From the NCBI RefSeq assembly GCF_027000115.1, contig NZ_JALTON010000052.1, positions 1 to 39,411 of the forward strand: a DNA stretch of 39,411 nt. The letters are read 5' to 3'. The position numbers and the translations under genes were made by a program. The notes beneath the pieces are model-generated. The model was not told the origin of the DNA and made no database searches. It saw only the letters and a list, made by a program, of their open reading frames with translations. Each line of letters starts with the position of its first letter. Positions within the stretch are counted from its first letter, which is position 1. Shown one piece after another: positions 14,294 through 23,631 of the stretch. Origin of the DNA: Thiohalobacter sp. (GTDB taxonomy: Bacteria > Pseudomonadota > Gammaproteobacteria > Thiohalobacterales > Thiohalobacteraceae).

Positions 14294-14896
14294 TTACAGG
14301 TTCGTCTTGTGGCCTGCTGGCGCCAGGGACTCCAGCCTGCCGCGAGGTGCCTCGGCGGCCACCTTGCCGGTGATGTCAAAGAAGGTGTAGGACAATGCCA
14401 CTTCCTCGATCTCCTCGGGCAGATCGGGCGAAATGATGAAACGCACCGGCATTTCCCGCGCCTGTCCCGCATCGAAGGGCTGTCGGGAAAAACAGAAACA
14501 CTCCGTCTTCTGGAAGTAGGGCGCCGCAATCCCCGGCGCCACGCTCGGCACGGCCTGCCCCACCATGGGACGTCCGGCCTGGTTGCGTGCATGGAATACC
14601 GCGGTATAGGCCTGTCCCGGACGCACCTTCATCCGGGTCACCTCCGGCCGGAACTCCCAGGGCAGGCCCTGATTCACGCTGGCCACGAATTCGACCGTCA
14701 CCCAGCGGCTCTCGTCGACCTCGTGGGCAACCGCCTCGTCAGCCTGGAAATCACCGCGCCCGTTGAGGCCGGTGATGTCACAGAAGACGTTGTAGAAGGG
14801 CACCATGAGAAAGCCGAAGCCGAACATGCCGATCGTGATCAGCACCAGCTTGCGGACACTGCGACCCACGGCCGCCTGACGATCATCCACGCTCAC
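14294..14896 (-). CDS. ctaG: cytochrome c oxidase assembly protein CtaG/Cox11
   Basis: A 200-residue protein that delivers copper to the CuB site of CoxA. One membrane helix (about 16-38) ends in VPFYNVFCDITGLNGRGDF, and the periplasmic domain has the copper motif CFCF (in QKTECFCFSRQPF). These are the conserved Cys positions of Cox11. The start is GTG at 14896, overlapping the stop of the preceding small gene (GTGA, four bases), so translation is coupled. Confidence 0.95.
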   Translation of the reverse strand: MSVDDRQAAVGRSVRKLVLITIGMFGFGFLMVPFYNVFCDITGLNGRGDFQADEAVAHEVDESRWVTVEFVASVNQGLPWEFRPEVTRMKVRPGQAYTAVFHARNQAGRPMVGQAVPSVAPGIAAPYFQKTECFCFSRQPFDAGQAREMPVRFIISPDLPEEIEEVALSYTFFDITGKVAAEAPRGRLESLAPAGHKTNL

Positions 14897-15009
14897 GGCT
14901 TGTTCCCCGCCGTGGACCAGATGAACAGGGCAAAGACCCCCAGGGCAATGGCGCCGAGTATCAGCGCCAGGCGGATGTTCGATTTGCGCTTGTCTTCCAC
15001 CAGAATCAT
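14893..15009 (-). CDS. 38-residue cytochrome oxidase cluster membrane peptide
   Basis: A short protein beginning MILVEDKRKSNIRLALILG with one membrane helix (about 12-31) and a short ending STAGNKP. Small one-helix proteins of this kind lie between coxA and ctaG in many proteobacterial oxidase clusters and are annotated as small oxidase assembly proteins. The ATG at 15009 lies after the hairpin at 15024-15053, with GGGA as weak ribosome-binding site. A longer frame would read through the hairpin. Coupled by a four-base overlap to ctaG. Function is inferred from position. Confidence 0.75.
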   Translation of the reverse strand: MILVEDKRKSNIRLALILGAIALGVFALFIWSTAGNKP

Positions 15010-15023
15010 GAATCCCGTCGGCA

Positions 15024-15053
15024 TGCCCTGCCGGGCCAATGCCCGGCAGGGCA
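15024..15053 (-). promoter_or_regulatory. perfect 13-bp hairpin between coxA and the assembly genes
   Basis: TGCCCTGCCGGGC and GCCCGGCAGGGCA form a perfect 13-base-pair stem with a CAAT loop, just after the coxA stop codon. No T run follows, so full termination is unlikely. It may protect the 3' end of a coxBA message or reduce read-through into ctaG, giving more structural than assembly protein; this is inference. Confidence 0.55.
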
Positions 15054-15058
15054 CTCGC

Positions 15059-16636
15059 TCACTTGACCTCGGGCGCCGTGGTGAAACTGTGGTACGGCGG
15101 CGGCGAAGGCAGCGTCCACTCCAGTCCCTTGGCGCCTTCCCAGACCTGACCCGTTGCCTTTGCACCACCGCGAATGGTCTTGAACACGATGTAGGCGAAC
15201 AGCAACTGGGTCAGACCGAAGGCGAAGCCGCCAATGGAGGAAATGGCATTGAACTCCGCAAACTGCACCGAGTAGTCCGGTATGCGGCGCGGCATGCCGG
15301 CCAGCCCCAGGAAGTGCTGCGGGAAGAACAGCACGTTGACGAAAATGGTCGACAGCCAGAAATGCAGCTTGCCGAGCTTCTCGTCATACATGTTGCCGGT
15401 CCACTTGGGCAGCCAGTAGTAGGCCGCCGCCATGATCGCGAACACGGCGCCGGTCACCAGCACATAGTGGAAGTGCGCCACCACGAAATAGGTGTCGTGG
15501 TACTGGAAGTCCACAGGTGTGATGGCCAGCATCAGTCCCGAGAAGCCACCGATGGTGAACATGACCACGAAGCCCAGTGCGAACAGCATGGGTGTTTCGA
15601 AGGTCATGGAGCCCTTCCACATGGTGGACACCCAGTTGAACACCTTCACCCCCGTGGGCACGGCGATCAGCATGGTGGCATACATGAAGAACAGCTCGCC
15701 GGTGAGCGGCATGCCCACGGTGAACATGTGATGCGCCCAGACGATGAAGGACAGGAAGGCGATGGAGGCCGTGGCATAGACCATCGAGGTGTAGCCGAAC
15801 AGCGGCTTGCGGGCAAAGGTCGGAATGATCTGCGACACGATGCCGAAGGCCGGCAGGATCATGATGTATACCTCGGGGTGGCCGAAGAACCAGAAGATGT
15901 GCTGGAACATTACCGGGTCACCGCCACCGGCCGCCGAGAAGAAGCTGGTACCGAAGTACTTGTCGGTCAGCAGCATGGTCACGGCACCGGCCAGCACCGG
16001 CATGACCGCGATCAGCAGGTAGGCCGTGATCAGCCAGGTCCAGACGAACAGCGGCATCTTCATGAGCGTCATGCCGGGAGCGCGCATGTTGAGAATGGTC
16101 ACCACCACGTTGATCGCGCCCATCACCGAGGAGATACCCATCAGGTGGATGGCAAAGATCACGAACGGGAAGGCATCGCCGGTCTGCAACACCAGCGGCG
16201 GATACAGCGTCCAGCCACCGGCCGGGCCGCCGCCCTCCATGAACAGTGTGCCCAGCAGCAGGGCAAAGGCGAACGGCAGGATCCAGAAGGACCAGTTGTT
16301 CATCCGCGGCAGTGCCATGTCCGGCGCCCCGATCATCATCGGTATGAGCCAGTTGGCCAGGCCGACGAAGGCCGGCATGACCGCGCCGAAGATCATGACC
16401 AGGGCGTGCATGGTGGTCATGGAGTTGAAAAACATGGGATCGACGAACTGCAGTCCGGGCTGGAACAGCTCGGCGCGAATCACCATGGCCATGGCACCAC
16501 CGATGAAGAACATCAGCAGCGAGAACAGCAGGTACAGGGTACCTATATCCTTGTGGTTGGTCGTGAACAGCCAGCGGGACAGGCCCTTGGCCGGCCCGTG
16601 ATCGTCATGCGCGTCGTGTGCAGCAGCAGTACTCAT
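15059..16636 (-). CDS. coxA: cytochrome c oxidase subunit I (A-type haem-copper oxidase)
   Basis: A 525-residue catalytic subunit with twelve membrane helices that reduces O2 and pumps protons. Visible motifs are [14 protein letters not shown] (CuB His, gating Glu and cross-linked Tyr), [12 protein letters not shown] (CuB His pair) and [14 protein letters not shown] (haem a and a3 ligands). The gating Glu marks an A1-type enzyme. The frame stays open upstream through coxB sequence, but the ATG at 16636 has AGGAGGAGAGAG before it and lies 20 bases after the coxB stop. Confidence 0.97.
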   Translation of the reverse strand: MSTAAAHDAHDDHGPAKGLSRWLFTTNHKDIGTLYLLFSLLMFFIGGAMAMVIRAELFQPGLQFVDPMFFNSMTTMHALVMIFGAVMPAFVGLANWLIPMMIGAPDMALPRMNNWSFWILPFAFALLLGTLFMEGGGPAGGWTLYPPLVLQTGDAFPFVIFAIHLMGISSVMGAINVVVTILNMRAPGMTLMKMPLFVWTWLITAYLLIAVMPVLAGAVTMLLTDKYFGTSFFSAAGGGDPVMFQHIFWFFGHPEVYIMILPAFGIVSQIIPTFARKPLFGYTSMVYATASIAFLSFIVWAHHMFTVGMPLTGELFFMYATMLIAVPTGVKVFNWVSTMWKGSMTFETPMLFALGFVVMFTIGGFSGLMLAITPVDFQYHDTYFVVAHFHYVLVTGAVFAIMAAAYYWLPKWTGNMYDEKLGKLHFWLSTIFVNVLFFPQHFLGLAGMPRRIPDYSVQFAEFNAISSIGGFAFGLTQLLFAYIVFKTIRGGAKATGQVWEGAKGLEWTLPSPPPYHSFTTAPEVK

Positions 16637-16656
16637 TGCTCTCTCCTCCTGGGAAC

Positions 16657-17787
16657 TTATTGACGGGCCGCCTTGATATCGCCGGGCTGCACGACATCGC
16701 CGGTATTGTTGCCCCACGCATTGCGCTCGTAGGTGATCACCGCCGCCATGTCGGCATCGCTGAGCTGGGCGCCGAAGGCCGCCATGGCCGTGCCGGCCTT
16801 GCCGTTCATGACGATGTCGATGTGGTCGGCCACCGGGCCGGTCGTGATCTTGCCGCCGGCAAGCGCGGGGAAGGCACCCGGCAGGCCCTGACCATTGGCC
16901 TGGTGACAGGCGGCGCAGTTGCTGTTGTAGACCTGCTCGCCGCGTTCCATCAGTTCGGCCTTCGTCCACTCCCGATCATTGGCGGCCGAGGCCGAGGCCA
17001 TGGCCATCTTCTGCTCCGCCACCCAGGCCGCGTAGTCGGCCTCGCTGCGGGCATCGACCACGATGGGCATGAAGCCGTGGTCCTTGCCGCAGAGTTCGGC
17101 ACACTGCCCGCGATAGATGCCGGGCTTGTCGATGCGGAACCACATTTCGTTCACGAAGCCGGGGATGGCGTCCTTCTTCATGCCCAGCTGCGGCACCCAC
17201 CAGGCGTGGATGACATCGCTCGCGGTGATCAGCAGGCGGACCTTCTTGCCCACCGGCACCACCACGGGGTTGTCGACCTCCAGAAGATAGTGCTCGTTCT
17301 TGGCCTGGCGGTCGTAGATCTCTTCCTTGGGCGTGGCCAGGGTGCTGAAGAAGCTGATGCCATCGTCCAGGTACTCGTACTGCCACTTCCACTGGTAGCC
17401 GGTGACCTTGATGGAAAGATCGGAGTTGCTGGTGTCCTCCATGGCGATCAGCGCCTTGGTGGCCGGAATGGCCATGCCGATCAGAATCAGGAAGGGGATG
17501 ATGGTCCAGACGATCTCCACCACCGTGCTCTCGTGGAACTGGGCCGCGACCGCGCCCTTGCTCTTGCGGTGATTGAGAATGGAATAGAACATGGCGCCGA
17601 ATACCACCACGCCGATCGCCACACAGATCCAGAGGATCATCATGTGGAGGTCGTAGGCCTCGTTGGCAATCGGCGTCACACCCCGGTGCAGGTTGAGGCC
17701 GTATTCGGCACTCGCGCCACCGGCGGCGGAACCCAGCGCACCCGCGGCCAGCCACTGACTGAGCCTGTGTTTGCTTGTCGCTGACAT
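16657..17787 (-). CDS. coxB: cytochrome c oxidase subunit II with fused cytochrome c domain
   Basis: A 376-residue subunit II. A signal peptide probably ends near residue 27 (AGGASA), followed by helices at about 46-70 and 88-115 and the cupredoxin domain. CuA ligands are visible: His194, then Cys229, Glu231, Cys233, His237 and Met240 in [12 protein letters not shown]. After about residue 275 a cytochrome c domain carries CAACH at 291-295. The fused haem domain makes this a caa3-type subunit that brings its own electron carrier. The ATG follows AGGAGAGAGAAGG. Confidence 0.97.
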   Translation of the reverse strand: MSATSKHRLSQWLAAGALGSAAGGASAEYGLNLHRGVTPIANEAYDLHMMILWICVAIGVVVFGAMFYSILNHRKSKGAVAAQFHESTVVEIVWTIIPFLILIGMAIPATKALIAMEDTSNSDLSIKVTGYQWKWQYEYLDDGISFFSTLATPKEEIYDRQAKNEHYLLEVDNPVVVPVGKKVRLLITASDVIHAWWVPQLGMKKDAIPGFVNEMWFRIDKPGIYRGQCAELCGKDHGFMPIVVDARSEADYAAWVAEQKMAMASASAANDREWTKAELMERGEQVYNSNCAACHQANGQGLPGAFPALAGGKITTGPVADHIDIVMNGKAGTAMAAFGAQLSDADMAAVITYERNAWGNNTGDVVQPGDIKAARQ

Positions 17788-17871
17788 GCCCTTCTCTCTC
17801 CTTTGGTTCAGTGTTCTTGTGGTCCATGTCCCGGGCAGTTCCCCCGACGCCCGCGGACGGAAATACGGGTC

Positions 17872-18369
17872 CTAGCAGGCCATCCCCGCGAAACCGCCTT
17901 GCAGCCGGTCGCGCAGGAGGCGCGCCAGCCGGGTTCGTTCGACTTCGCTCAGGCCAGCACCGATCTCGACTTCCCGGCCCTGGCTGCACAGCAGCAACCG
18001 GCTCGGATGTCCCCGGTAGCGGGAAGGATCCAGATGGATGCGCGCCCAGGCGCGGGGCGCATGAAACAGGGTGTGCAGGACACGCCCGCCGCGGCGCAGG
18101 GCGACGGAGGCCTCGTCGATGGCGATCTCCTCGCGCTCGTGGCTGCGCAGCGAGGCGAGGTAGAAACCGGCGGCGAGCGCCGCAATCTCCAGGCCGGCGA
18201 AGGGCAACAGCAGCCAGTAGCCAAGACTGGCGAATGCGCCGGCGATGGTGAAGGAAACCAGTGCGATACCGCAGACAACGGCCTGCGTCCCCTTCCAGGA
18301 CAGGGATCGGTTCGGTCGGATTTCGACTCGACAGGCCGACCTTCCAGCGTCTTCGTGGGCTGCGACCAC
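17872..18369 (-). CDS. DUF2244 membrane protein, first gene of the cox cluster
   Basis: A 165-residue protein with two close membrane helices (about 30-50 and 52-72) after a short PNRSLSWKG segment, then a soluble part with REEIAIDEASVALRRGG and RAWARIHLDPSRYRGHP. This matches DUF2244, a family commonly placed next to coxB in proteobacteria and supposed to help oxidase biogenesis. The start is GTG at 18369 with AGAGGGGC just upstream. It ends 84 bases before coxB in the same direction, so it is probably cotranscribed. Molecular function is not established. Confidence 0.85.
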   Translation of the reverse strand: MVAAHEDAGRSACRVEIRPNRSLSWKGTQAVVCGIALVSFTIAGAFASLGYWLLLPFAGLEIAALAAGFYLASLRSHEREEIAIDEASVALRRGGRVLHTLFHAPRAWARIHLDPSRYRGHPSRLLLCSQGREVEIGAGLSEVERTRLARLLRDRLQGGFAGMAC

Positions 18370-18710
18370 TGCGCCCCTCTTCGTTCTGTCGGAAAACGTA
18401 CTGCAAATGGATTGTTTTTGGACTGGTCGAGGATGCTAACCGAAGGCCATGAGGGGCGCAAGCAAATGGCAAGAAAACCCGATAGAAGTTCGCTATAACA
18501 GGGCCTTATGAAATCTATAAACAATAATTAATGACATTATAATATTCCGATAAACGAAGTTTTCATGCCAGAAACCGGCGATCGCCCACGAAACCCTGGG
18601 ATGACGACAGATTTATAAAGGTTTTTAAAAATAAACCTTCAAAATCATGATATTGAAATAACAAGTGTCAAATTTTTGCCGGATTTGGCAATCTCGATCC
18701 CGGGATCCGT
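18370..18710. other. intergenic region between the bio and cox operons
   Basis: About 340 bases without a credible gene. The part from about 18480 to 18670 is strikingly AT-rich compared with its surroundings. It should hold the promoter for the DUF2244-cox operon: on the minus strand a weak TTGCGC, 17 bases, TAGCAT lies about 60-90 bases before the GTG start. Near the bioD end lies the AAGGTTT/AAACCTT hairpin at 18618-18639. I see no RNA gene or repeat. Confidence 0.6.
18618..18639 (-). terminator. AT-rich hairpin downstream of bioD
   Basis: AAGGTTT and AAACCTT form a seven-base-pair stem with an eight-base loop about 70 bases after the bioD stop, with TATAAATC following on the minus strand. 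It is a plausible, weak intrinsic terminator for the bio operon. Confidence 0.45.
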
Positions 18711-19388
18711 TCAGGACAGCAGCAACGGGGCCTCATCGGGGGTGCGCGCACCCAGTGGCACGGTGCCCAGGCAGGGCGCGGGAAGACGGGTGGCCAGGGT
18801 TTCCAGATTGCCTTGGAGGCGGGGCAGGTCGGGCTCGACCAGGTTGGCCACCCAGCCCGCCAGCAGCAGCCCCGAGCGCTCGACCGCCTCCGCCGTGAGC
18901 AGGGCGTGATTAAGACAGCCCAGCCGCACCCCCACCACCAGCAGTACCGGCAATCCCAGGGCACGGGCCAGCTCCGGCAGGTCGCCCGCCGGACCCAGCG
19001 GCACCGACCAGCCGCCGACGCCCTCCACCACCAGCCGCTCCAGGCCGGCCCCGGCTGCGGCGCGCCGGATGTCCCGCGCCAGGACCTCGGGCTCGATCAC
19101 CACGCCCGCCTCCGCGGCGGCCAGATGGGGCGCGATGGCCGGCTCCAGCGCCACCGGATTCACCCCGGCGTAGGGCAAGGCAACGGAGGATGCCGCCATC
19201 AGCGCCTCGGCATCCTCGTTGCGCAAACCGTCCGGGGTGCGCCGGCAGCCCGACGCAACCGGCTTGAATCCCGCCGCACGCCGGCCCTGCGCCGCCCAGT
19301 GGCGCAGCATCAGGCAGGACACCCAGGTCTTGCCGATGCCGGTATCGGTCCCGGTGACGAACCAGCCGAGCGATGCGTCGGCATTCAT
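18711..19388 (-). CDS. bioD: dethiobiotin synthetase
   Basis: A 225-residue ATP-dependent carboxylase that closes the ureido ring of dethiobiotin from 7,8-diaminopelargonate and CO2. The P-loop GTDTGIGKTWVSC is at 13-25, with GFKPVASGCRR at about 40-50 and VVEGVGGWSVPL at about 118-130, all typical of BioD. It is the last gene of the operon and its ATG overlaps the bioC stop by four bases (ATGA). Length is normal for the family. Confidence 0.95.
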   Translation of the reverse strand: MNADASLGWFVTGTDTGIGKTWVSCLMLRHWAAQGRRAAGFKPVASGCRRTPDGLRNEDAEALMAASSVALPYAGVNPVALEPAIAPHLAAAEAGVVIEPEVLARDIRRAAAGAGLERLVVEGVGGWSVPLGPAGDLPELARALGLPVLLVVGVRLGCLNHALLTAEAVERSGLLLAGWVANLVEPDLPRLQGNLETLATRLPAPCLGTVPLGARTPDEAPLLLS

Positions 19389-20248
19389 CGCCGGGGGGCT
19401 CGCAGGATGTCGACCGGCACCCGCACCTCGCCGCCGGCCGTCGTCGCCAGATCGCGGCCCAGGGCATGGCCATAGACGATCTCCCAGGTTGCGGGCAGGC
19501 GCCCGTCGGCGCCACGATGGACCTCGTAGGCCGCCTCGAAGGCCTGCCAGCGCCGCTTGCCGGTCATGGTCCGCGGCCGGTCGCGATTGACATTGTGGGC
19601 ACCGAGCCCGCGCAGGTCATCCAGGAGGCCGCGCAGGTCGGCATAGGTCAGGGTGAGGCGCTCCATGTCGGTCACCGGGTCGCGCAGGCCGGCAGCCAGC
19701 AGGGCGTCACCAATATCATGGAGATCCATGAAACGATTGACGTGGGTACCGCCATCGACCTCCGCCCAGGCCGCGCGCAGCTCCCGAAGGGTGTCCGGCC
19801 CCAGGGTGGTGAAGAAGAGCGCCCCGTCGGGGCGCAGTACCCGGCGCAGCTCCTCGAACACCCGGGCCGGCTCGTTGCTCCACTGCAGCGCCAGATTCGA
19901 GAACACCAGATCCACCGAATGATCCGCCAGCGGCAGGCGCTCCATGTCGCCGCATATCAGCCGCGGGCGCCGCCACCAGCGGAAGCGCTGCCGGGTGCGT
20001 GCCAGCATGCGTTCGGCCAGATCCAGGGCCAACAGCTCCGCGCCACGATAGCGCCGCCCCAGCGCCCGGGTGAACTCGCCGGTGCCGCAGCCGAGATCCA
20101 GCACCCGGGCCGGGCTGAGCGGCAGGCAATCGAGACGTTCCAGCAGGCGCCCGCCCACCTCCCGCTGCAGCAGGGCATGGGCGTCGTAGCTGTCCGCCGC
20201 CCGGTTGAAGGCGGCGCGCGCCTGGCGCTTGTCGATACCGCCGTTCAT
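19385..20248 (-). CDS. bioC: malonyl-ACP O-methyltransferase
   Basis: A 287-residue SAM-dependent methyltransferase that masks malonyl-ACP so that fatty acid synthesis enzymes can build the pimeloyl chain. It opens with KRQARAAFNRAADSYDAHA and has the SAM-binding loop VLDLGCGTGEF (about 49-59), followed by FSNLALQWSNEP, the typical BioC post-motif. The ATG at 20248 overlaps the bioH stop by four bases; the longer open frame to 20413 lies inside bioH. Confidence 0.95.
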   Translation of the reverse strand: MNGGIDKRQARAAFNRAADSYDAHALLQREVGGRLLERLDCLPLSPARVLDLGCGTGEFTRALGRRYRGAELLALDLAERMLARTRQRFRWWRRPRLICGDMERLPLADHSVDLVFSNLALQWSNEPARVFEELRRVLRPDGALFFTTLGPDTLRELRAAWAEVDGGTHVNRFMDLHDIGDALLAAGLRDPVTDMERLTLTYADLRGLLDDLRGLGAHNVNRDRPRTMTGKRRWQAFEAAYEVHRGADGRLPATWEIVYGHALGRDLATTAGGEVRVPVDILRAPRR

Positions 20249-21006
20249 GCCAGCAGCGGCCCCAGCGCTGTGACCAGCGCGTCCGGATGCGACAGCAGCG
20301 GGGCGTGCCCGGCGCCCTCGAAACGCGTGATCCGCGCCGTCGGACACAAGGCCGCCACGGCGTCCGCGGCCGCCAGCGGCACCAGGGTGTCGCGGGCACC
20401 GAAACCGAGCCACAAGGGTTGGCTGACGGCGGCAAGTGCCGGCCGCAGGTCCCGGTCACGCAGCAGCTCGAGGCCCAGTGCCAGCCCCCGCGGATGCGGC
20501 GCGGGCGCATCCAGCACCCGCCGCCGCAGGTCGCGCAGTGTGTCTGCGGACGGCGCGCCGCGCGCGACCAGGCCGAGGAAGCGCTGCAAGGTGCGCTGCG
20601 GCTGCGTCTCGAGGTCACGGGCAAAGCCCGCCAGCACCTCGGGCACCATGGCACAGGACCAGTCCGCGCGCCGGGTGAAACAGGGATTGGTGGCCAGCAG
20701 GCCCAGCCGGGTGATGCGGTCCGGCGCGGCCTGCGCCACGGCCAGCGCCAGCAGCCCGCCCAGGGACCAGCCCAGCCAGGCGGCCCGCGCCGGGGCAGCG
20801 GCCAGCAGCGCCTCGACCAGATCCGCGGTCGTCGTCCCCTCGCCGGGCGGCGGGCTGGCGCCGTGACCGGGCAGCTCGATCGAGGTCAGCCGATGACGGC
20901 CGGCCAGTCGTTCCGTCAGCGGCTCCCAGACCGCCGCATTCAGGCCCCAGCCATGCACCAGTACCAGGTCCGGCCCGGCGCCCTGCACCCGGGTGGCCAG
21001 CCTCAT
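20245..21006 (-). CDS. bioH: pimeloyl-ACP methyl ester carboxylesterase
   Basis: A 253-residue alpha/beta hydrolase that removes the methyl group added by BioC once the pimeloyl chain is complete. It has the oxyanion segment LVLVHGWGLNAAVW (about 14-27), the nucleophile elbow GWSLGG (about 77-82), a GARDTLVPL acid segment and a terminal EGAGHAPLLSHPD with the catalytic His. In E. coli bioH is unlinked; here it lies in the operon between bioF and bioC with four-base overlaps on both sides. Confidence 0.93.
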   Translation of the reverse strand: MRLATRVQGAGPDLVLVHGWGLNAAVWEPLTERLAGRHRLTSIELPGHGASPPPGEGTTTADLVEALLAAAPARAAWLGWSLGGLLALAVAQAAPDRITRLGLLATNPCFTRRADWSCAMVPEVLAGFARDLETQPQRTLQRFLGLVARGAPSADTLRDLRRRVLDAPAPHPRGLALGLELLRDRDLRPALAAVSQPLWLGFGARDTLVPLAAADAVAALCPTARITRFEGAGHAPLLSHPDALVTALGPLLA

Positions 21007-22160
21007 GCCAGCAGCCCCCGGTGCCGTTCCAGCGCCGCCAGCAGTCGGTCGACCTGCGCCGGCTCATGGGCGGCACTGAAGGTGATGCGCAGCCGGGCGC
21101 TGCCTCCGGGCACCGTCGGCGGGCGGATGGCCGGGACCAGCAGCCCCTCCCCGCGCAGGGCCTCGGACAGCCGCAGCGCCGCTTCCGACTCGCCGACCAG
21201 CAGGGGCTGGATCGGTGTCTGCGAGGTCATCAGCGGCAATCCGAGTTCGGCAGCGCCGGCACGAAAGCGCTCGATCAGCGCCGCCAGCCGTTCCCGGAGC
21301 GCGGGGTCGGCGGCCAGCTCCAGCGCCCTGAGTGCGGCAGCGGCCAGCGCGGGCGGGGTGGCGGTGGTGAACACATAGGGCCGCGCCTGCTGGATGAGGG
21401 TTTCGATCAAGGCCTCGCTGCCGGCGACGAAGGCGCCGAAGGTACCCAATGCCTTGCCCAGGGTGCCCATCAGGATCAGGCCCTCCGGCCAGTCGCCGGC
21501 CAGCCCCCAGTGTTCGAGACTGCCGCGGCCGCCATGACCGAGCACGCCGAGGGCATGGGCCTCGTCCAGCAGCAGGGGCAGGCCGTGCGCCTCGGCGAGC
21601 GCCCGCAGCTCCGGCAGCGGCGCCAGATCACCATCCATGCTGAACAGGCCGTCGCTGGCGATCAGCCCGCTCACCCCCGGCGACAGCCGCGCTGCCAGCG
21701 CCGCCATGTCGCCATGGGCATAGCGCACCAGCCGCGCCCCGCTGTAGCGCGCCCCGTCCAGCAGCGAGGCGTGATTGAGCCGATCTTCGAACAGGCGGTC
21801 CCCCGGCGACAGCAGCGCGCCAGCGACGCCGAGATTGGCCATGTAGCCGGTGGAGAACAGTAACGCCCGCGGCGCGCCGACGAAGGCGGCAAGCGCGGCC
21901 TCGAGTTCGTGGTGCGGGCGGGTATGGCCGCTGATCAGGTGCGCCGCGCCGCTGCCCACGCCCCACGCCCCGGCCGCGGCGCGCAAGGCCGCGACCACCT
22001 CGGGGTGCGCGGCCAGGCCAAGGTAATCGTTGCTGCAGAAGGTCAGCAGGCGCTCGCCGTCCACCACCCGTTCCGGCCCCTGCGCCGACTCGGCGATGCG
22101 CCGGGTCCGGTAGCGACCCTCGGCACGCAGGGATTCCAGACGAGAGGACAGGTCGCGCAT
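21003..22160 (-). CDS. bioF: 8-amino-7-oxononanoate synthase
   Basis: A 385-residue PLP-dependent enzyme that condenses pimeloyl-ACP with alanine. Landmarks are FCSNDYLGLAAHPEV near residue 42, HASLLDG with the cofactor-stacking His, LLLDEAHALGVLG with the conserved Asp, and MGTLGKALGTFGAF, which contains the Schiff-base Lys. It starts 16 bases after bioB ends and overlaps bioH by four bases. Confidence 0.96.
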   Translation of the reverse strand: MRDLSSRLESLRAEGRYRTRRIAESAQGPERVVDGERLLTFCSNDYLGLAAHPEVVAALRAAAGAWGVGSGAAHLISGHTRPHHELEAALAAFVGAPRALLFSTGYMANLGVAGALLSPGDRLFEDRLNHASLLDGARYSGARLVRYAHGDMAALAARLSPGVSGLIASDGLFSMDGDLAPLPELRALAEAHGLPLLLDEAHALGVLGHGGRGSLEHWGLAGDWPEGLILMGTLGKALGTFGAFVAGSEALIETLIQQARPYVFTTATPPALAAAALRALELAADPALRERLAALIERFRAGAAELGLPLMTSQTPIQPLLVGESEAALRLSEALRGEGLLVPAIRPPTVPGGSARLRITFSAAHEPAQVDRLLAALERHRGLLA

Positions 22161-22176
22161 GGGGTTGCGCCCGCCC

Positions 22177-23151
22177 TCAGACGGGGGTGATGCCCAGGCG
22201 CTCGAACAGGGCCCGGTCGCGGTCGGCGTCCGGGTTGGGCGTGGTCAGCAGCTTCTCGCCGTAAAAAATGGAATTGGCGCCGGCCAGAAAGCACAGCGCC
22301 TGCAGCTCGTCGCCCATGGCCTCGCGCCCGGCGGACAGACGCACATGCGAGGCCGGCATCAGGATGCGTGCCACGGCGATGGTGCGCACGAACTCGAAGG
22401 GGTCCGGCGGCTCGACCTCGGCCAGCGGCGTGCCCTCGACCCGGACCAGCAGATTGATGGGCACGCTCTCGGGATGACGGGGCAGATTGGCCAGCGCCTG
22501 CAGCATGCCGGCGCGATCGGCACGGTCCTCGCCCATACCGACGATGCCCCCGGAACAGACGTGGATGCCGGCCTCGCGCACATGGGCCAGGGTATCCAGC
22601 CGGTCCTGATAGGTGCGGGTGCTGATGATCTCGCCATAGAACTCGGGCGAGGTATCGAGATTGTGGTTGTAGTAGTCCAGCCCGGCATCGCGCAGCCGGC
22701 GGGTCTGCTCGGCGGTGAGCATCCCCAGGGTGACGCAGGTCTCCAGGCCCAGCGCCTTGACCGCCTGCACCATCTCCAGCACGGGCTCCAGATCCTTGTC
22801 GCGGGGCTGGCGCCAGGCCGCGCCCATGCAGAAGCGGCTGGCGCCGCGGGCCTTCGCCGCCCTCGCGGCCTCGACGACCTCGTCGAGCGGCAACAGGCGC
22901 TCGACTTCCAGGCCGGTCTTGTGATGCGCGCTCTGCGGGCAGTAGGCGCAGTCCTCGGGACAGGCCCCGGTCTTGATCGACAGCAGGGTACTCACCTGTA
23001 CCTCGCCCGGCATGAAGTGCTCGCGGTGCACCTGCTGGGCACGGTACATCAGGTCCATGAAGGGTTCGGCGAACAGCGCCTCGATCTCCTCGCGCTGCCA
23101 GTCGTGGCGCAGGCCGTCGCCGGCCGGGCCATTGGCCACTGCGCCGCTCAT
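22177..23151 (-). CDS. bioB: biotin synthase
   Basis: A 324-residue radical SAM enzyme that inserts sulphur into dethiobiotin. The [4Fe-4S] motif is Cys64, Cys68, Cys71 in [20 protein letters not shown]. The conserved [24 protein letters not shown] and [10 protein letters not shown] segments with the second-cluster Cys residues follow. The ATG overlaps the end of the upstream membrane protein gene by four bases (ATGA), so bioB translation is coupled to it. Confidence 0.97.
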   Translation of the reverse strand: MSGAVANGPAGDGLRHDWQREEIEALFAEPFMDLMYRAQQVHREHFMPGEVQVSTLLSIKTGACPEDCAYCPQSAHHKTGLEVERLLPLDEVVEAARAAKARGASRFCMGAAWRQPRDKDLEPVLEMVQAVKALGLETCVTLGMLTAEQTRRLRDAGLDYYNHNLDTSPEFYGEIISTRTYQDRLDTLAHVREAGIHVCSGGIVGMGEDRADRAGMLQALANLPRHPESVPINLLVRVEGTPLAEVEPPDPFEFVRTIAVARILMPASHVRLSAGREAMGDELQALCFLAGANSIFYGEKLLTTPNPDADRDRALFERLGITPV

Positions 23152-23546
23152 GGGTGGTTCTCCTCGTGAACGATCAGGTCATCCCAGGTATCGCGACGGA
23201 TCCGCCACAGGTCCAGCAGCGACCAGGGAATCAGGATCAGCGCCATCAGCGCCCAGGCGATCAGGAAATAGTCGAGTTCCGTGGGCAGGAACATGCCCAC
23301 GGCGACGAAAAAGCCGGTGATGCCATAGAAGCGATAGGCCGCCTGCTGGGTATAGTGGCCCACCTTCGGGTTGGGATGGTGGCGGTTCATGGCATAGACG
23401 AACATGGATGCCCCGAGCCACAGGATGCCCAGCGGAAAGGGCACCAGGGCGGCGACCAGGTTGCCATAGTTGAACAGTGCGGCGGCGCGGCGCGCACTGC
23501 GCCCGCGAAGTTCGATGGGCGCGCCGGGGGCAGGAGTCTCGGTCAT
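23148..23546 (-). CDS. small membrane protein, first gene of the biotin operon
   Basis: A 132-residue protein beginning [20 protein letters not shown], with about three or four membrane helices (about 31-53, 74-88 and 93-112). Between them is a polar segment [21 protein letters not shown], and the charged C-terminus has [13 protein letters not shown]. No known family was recognised. It is preceded by a good promoter at 23587-23615 and overlaps bioB by four bases, so it is the promoter-proximal gene of the biotin operon. The frame extends to 23615, but that would include the promoter. A part in biotin or precursor transport is possible but unproven. Confidence 0.8.
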   Translation of the reverse strand: MTETPAPGAPIELRGRSARRAAALFNYGNLVAALVPFPLGILWLGASMFVYAMNRHHPNPKVGHYTQQAAYRFYGITGFFVAVGMFLPTELDYFLIAWALMALILIPWSLLDLWRIRRDTWDDLIVHEENHP

Positions 23547-23586
23547 GCGGCTTGGCTTCCGGGTTAGACTGTTCGGGCGAGGCGCG

Positions 23587-23615
23587 ACTATCGCCACAGA
23601 AGGCACGGCTGTCAA
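23587..23615 (-). promoter_or_regulatory. sigma-70-type promoter for the biotin operon
   Basis: On the minus strand TTGACA (23615-23610) is followed by exactly 17 bases and GATAGT (23592-23587). The -35 is perfect and the -10 matches four of six bases. Transcription would start near 23580, about 35 bases before the ATG at 23546. The comF gene diverges from the same gap. No BirA operator palindrome was recognised. Confidence 0.7.
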
Positions 23616-23631
23616 CCGAAAGGGACTTCGG

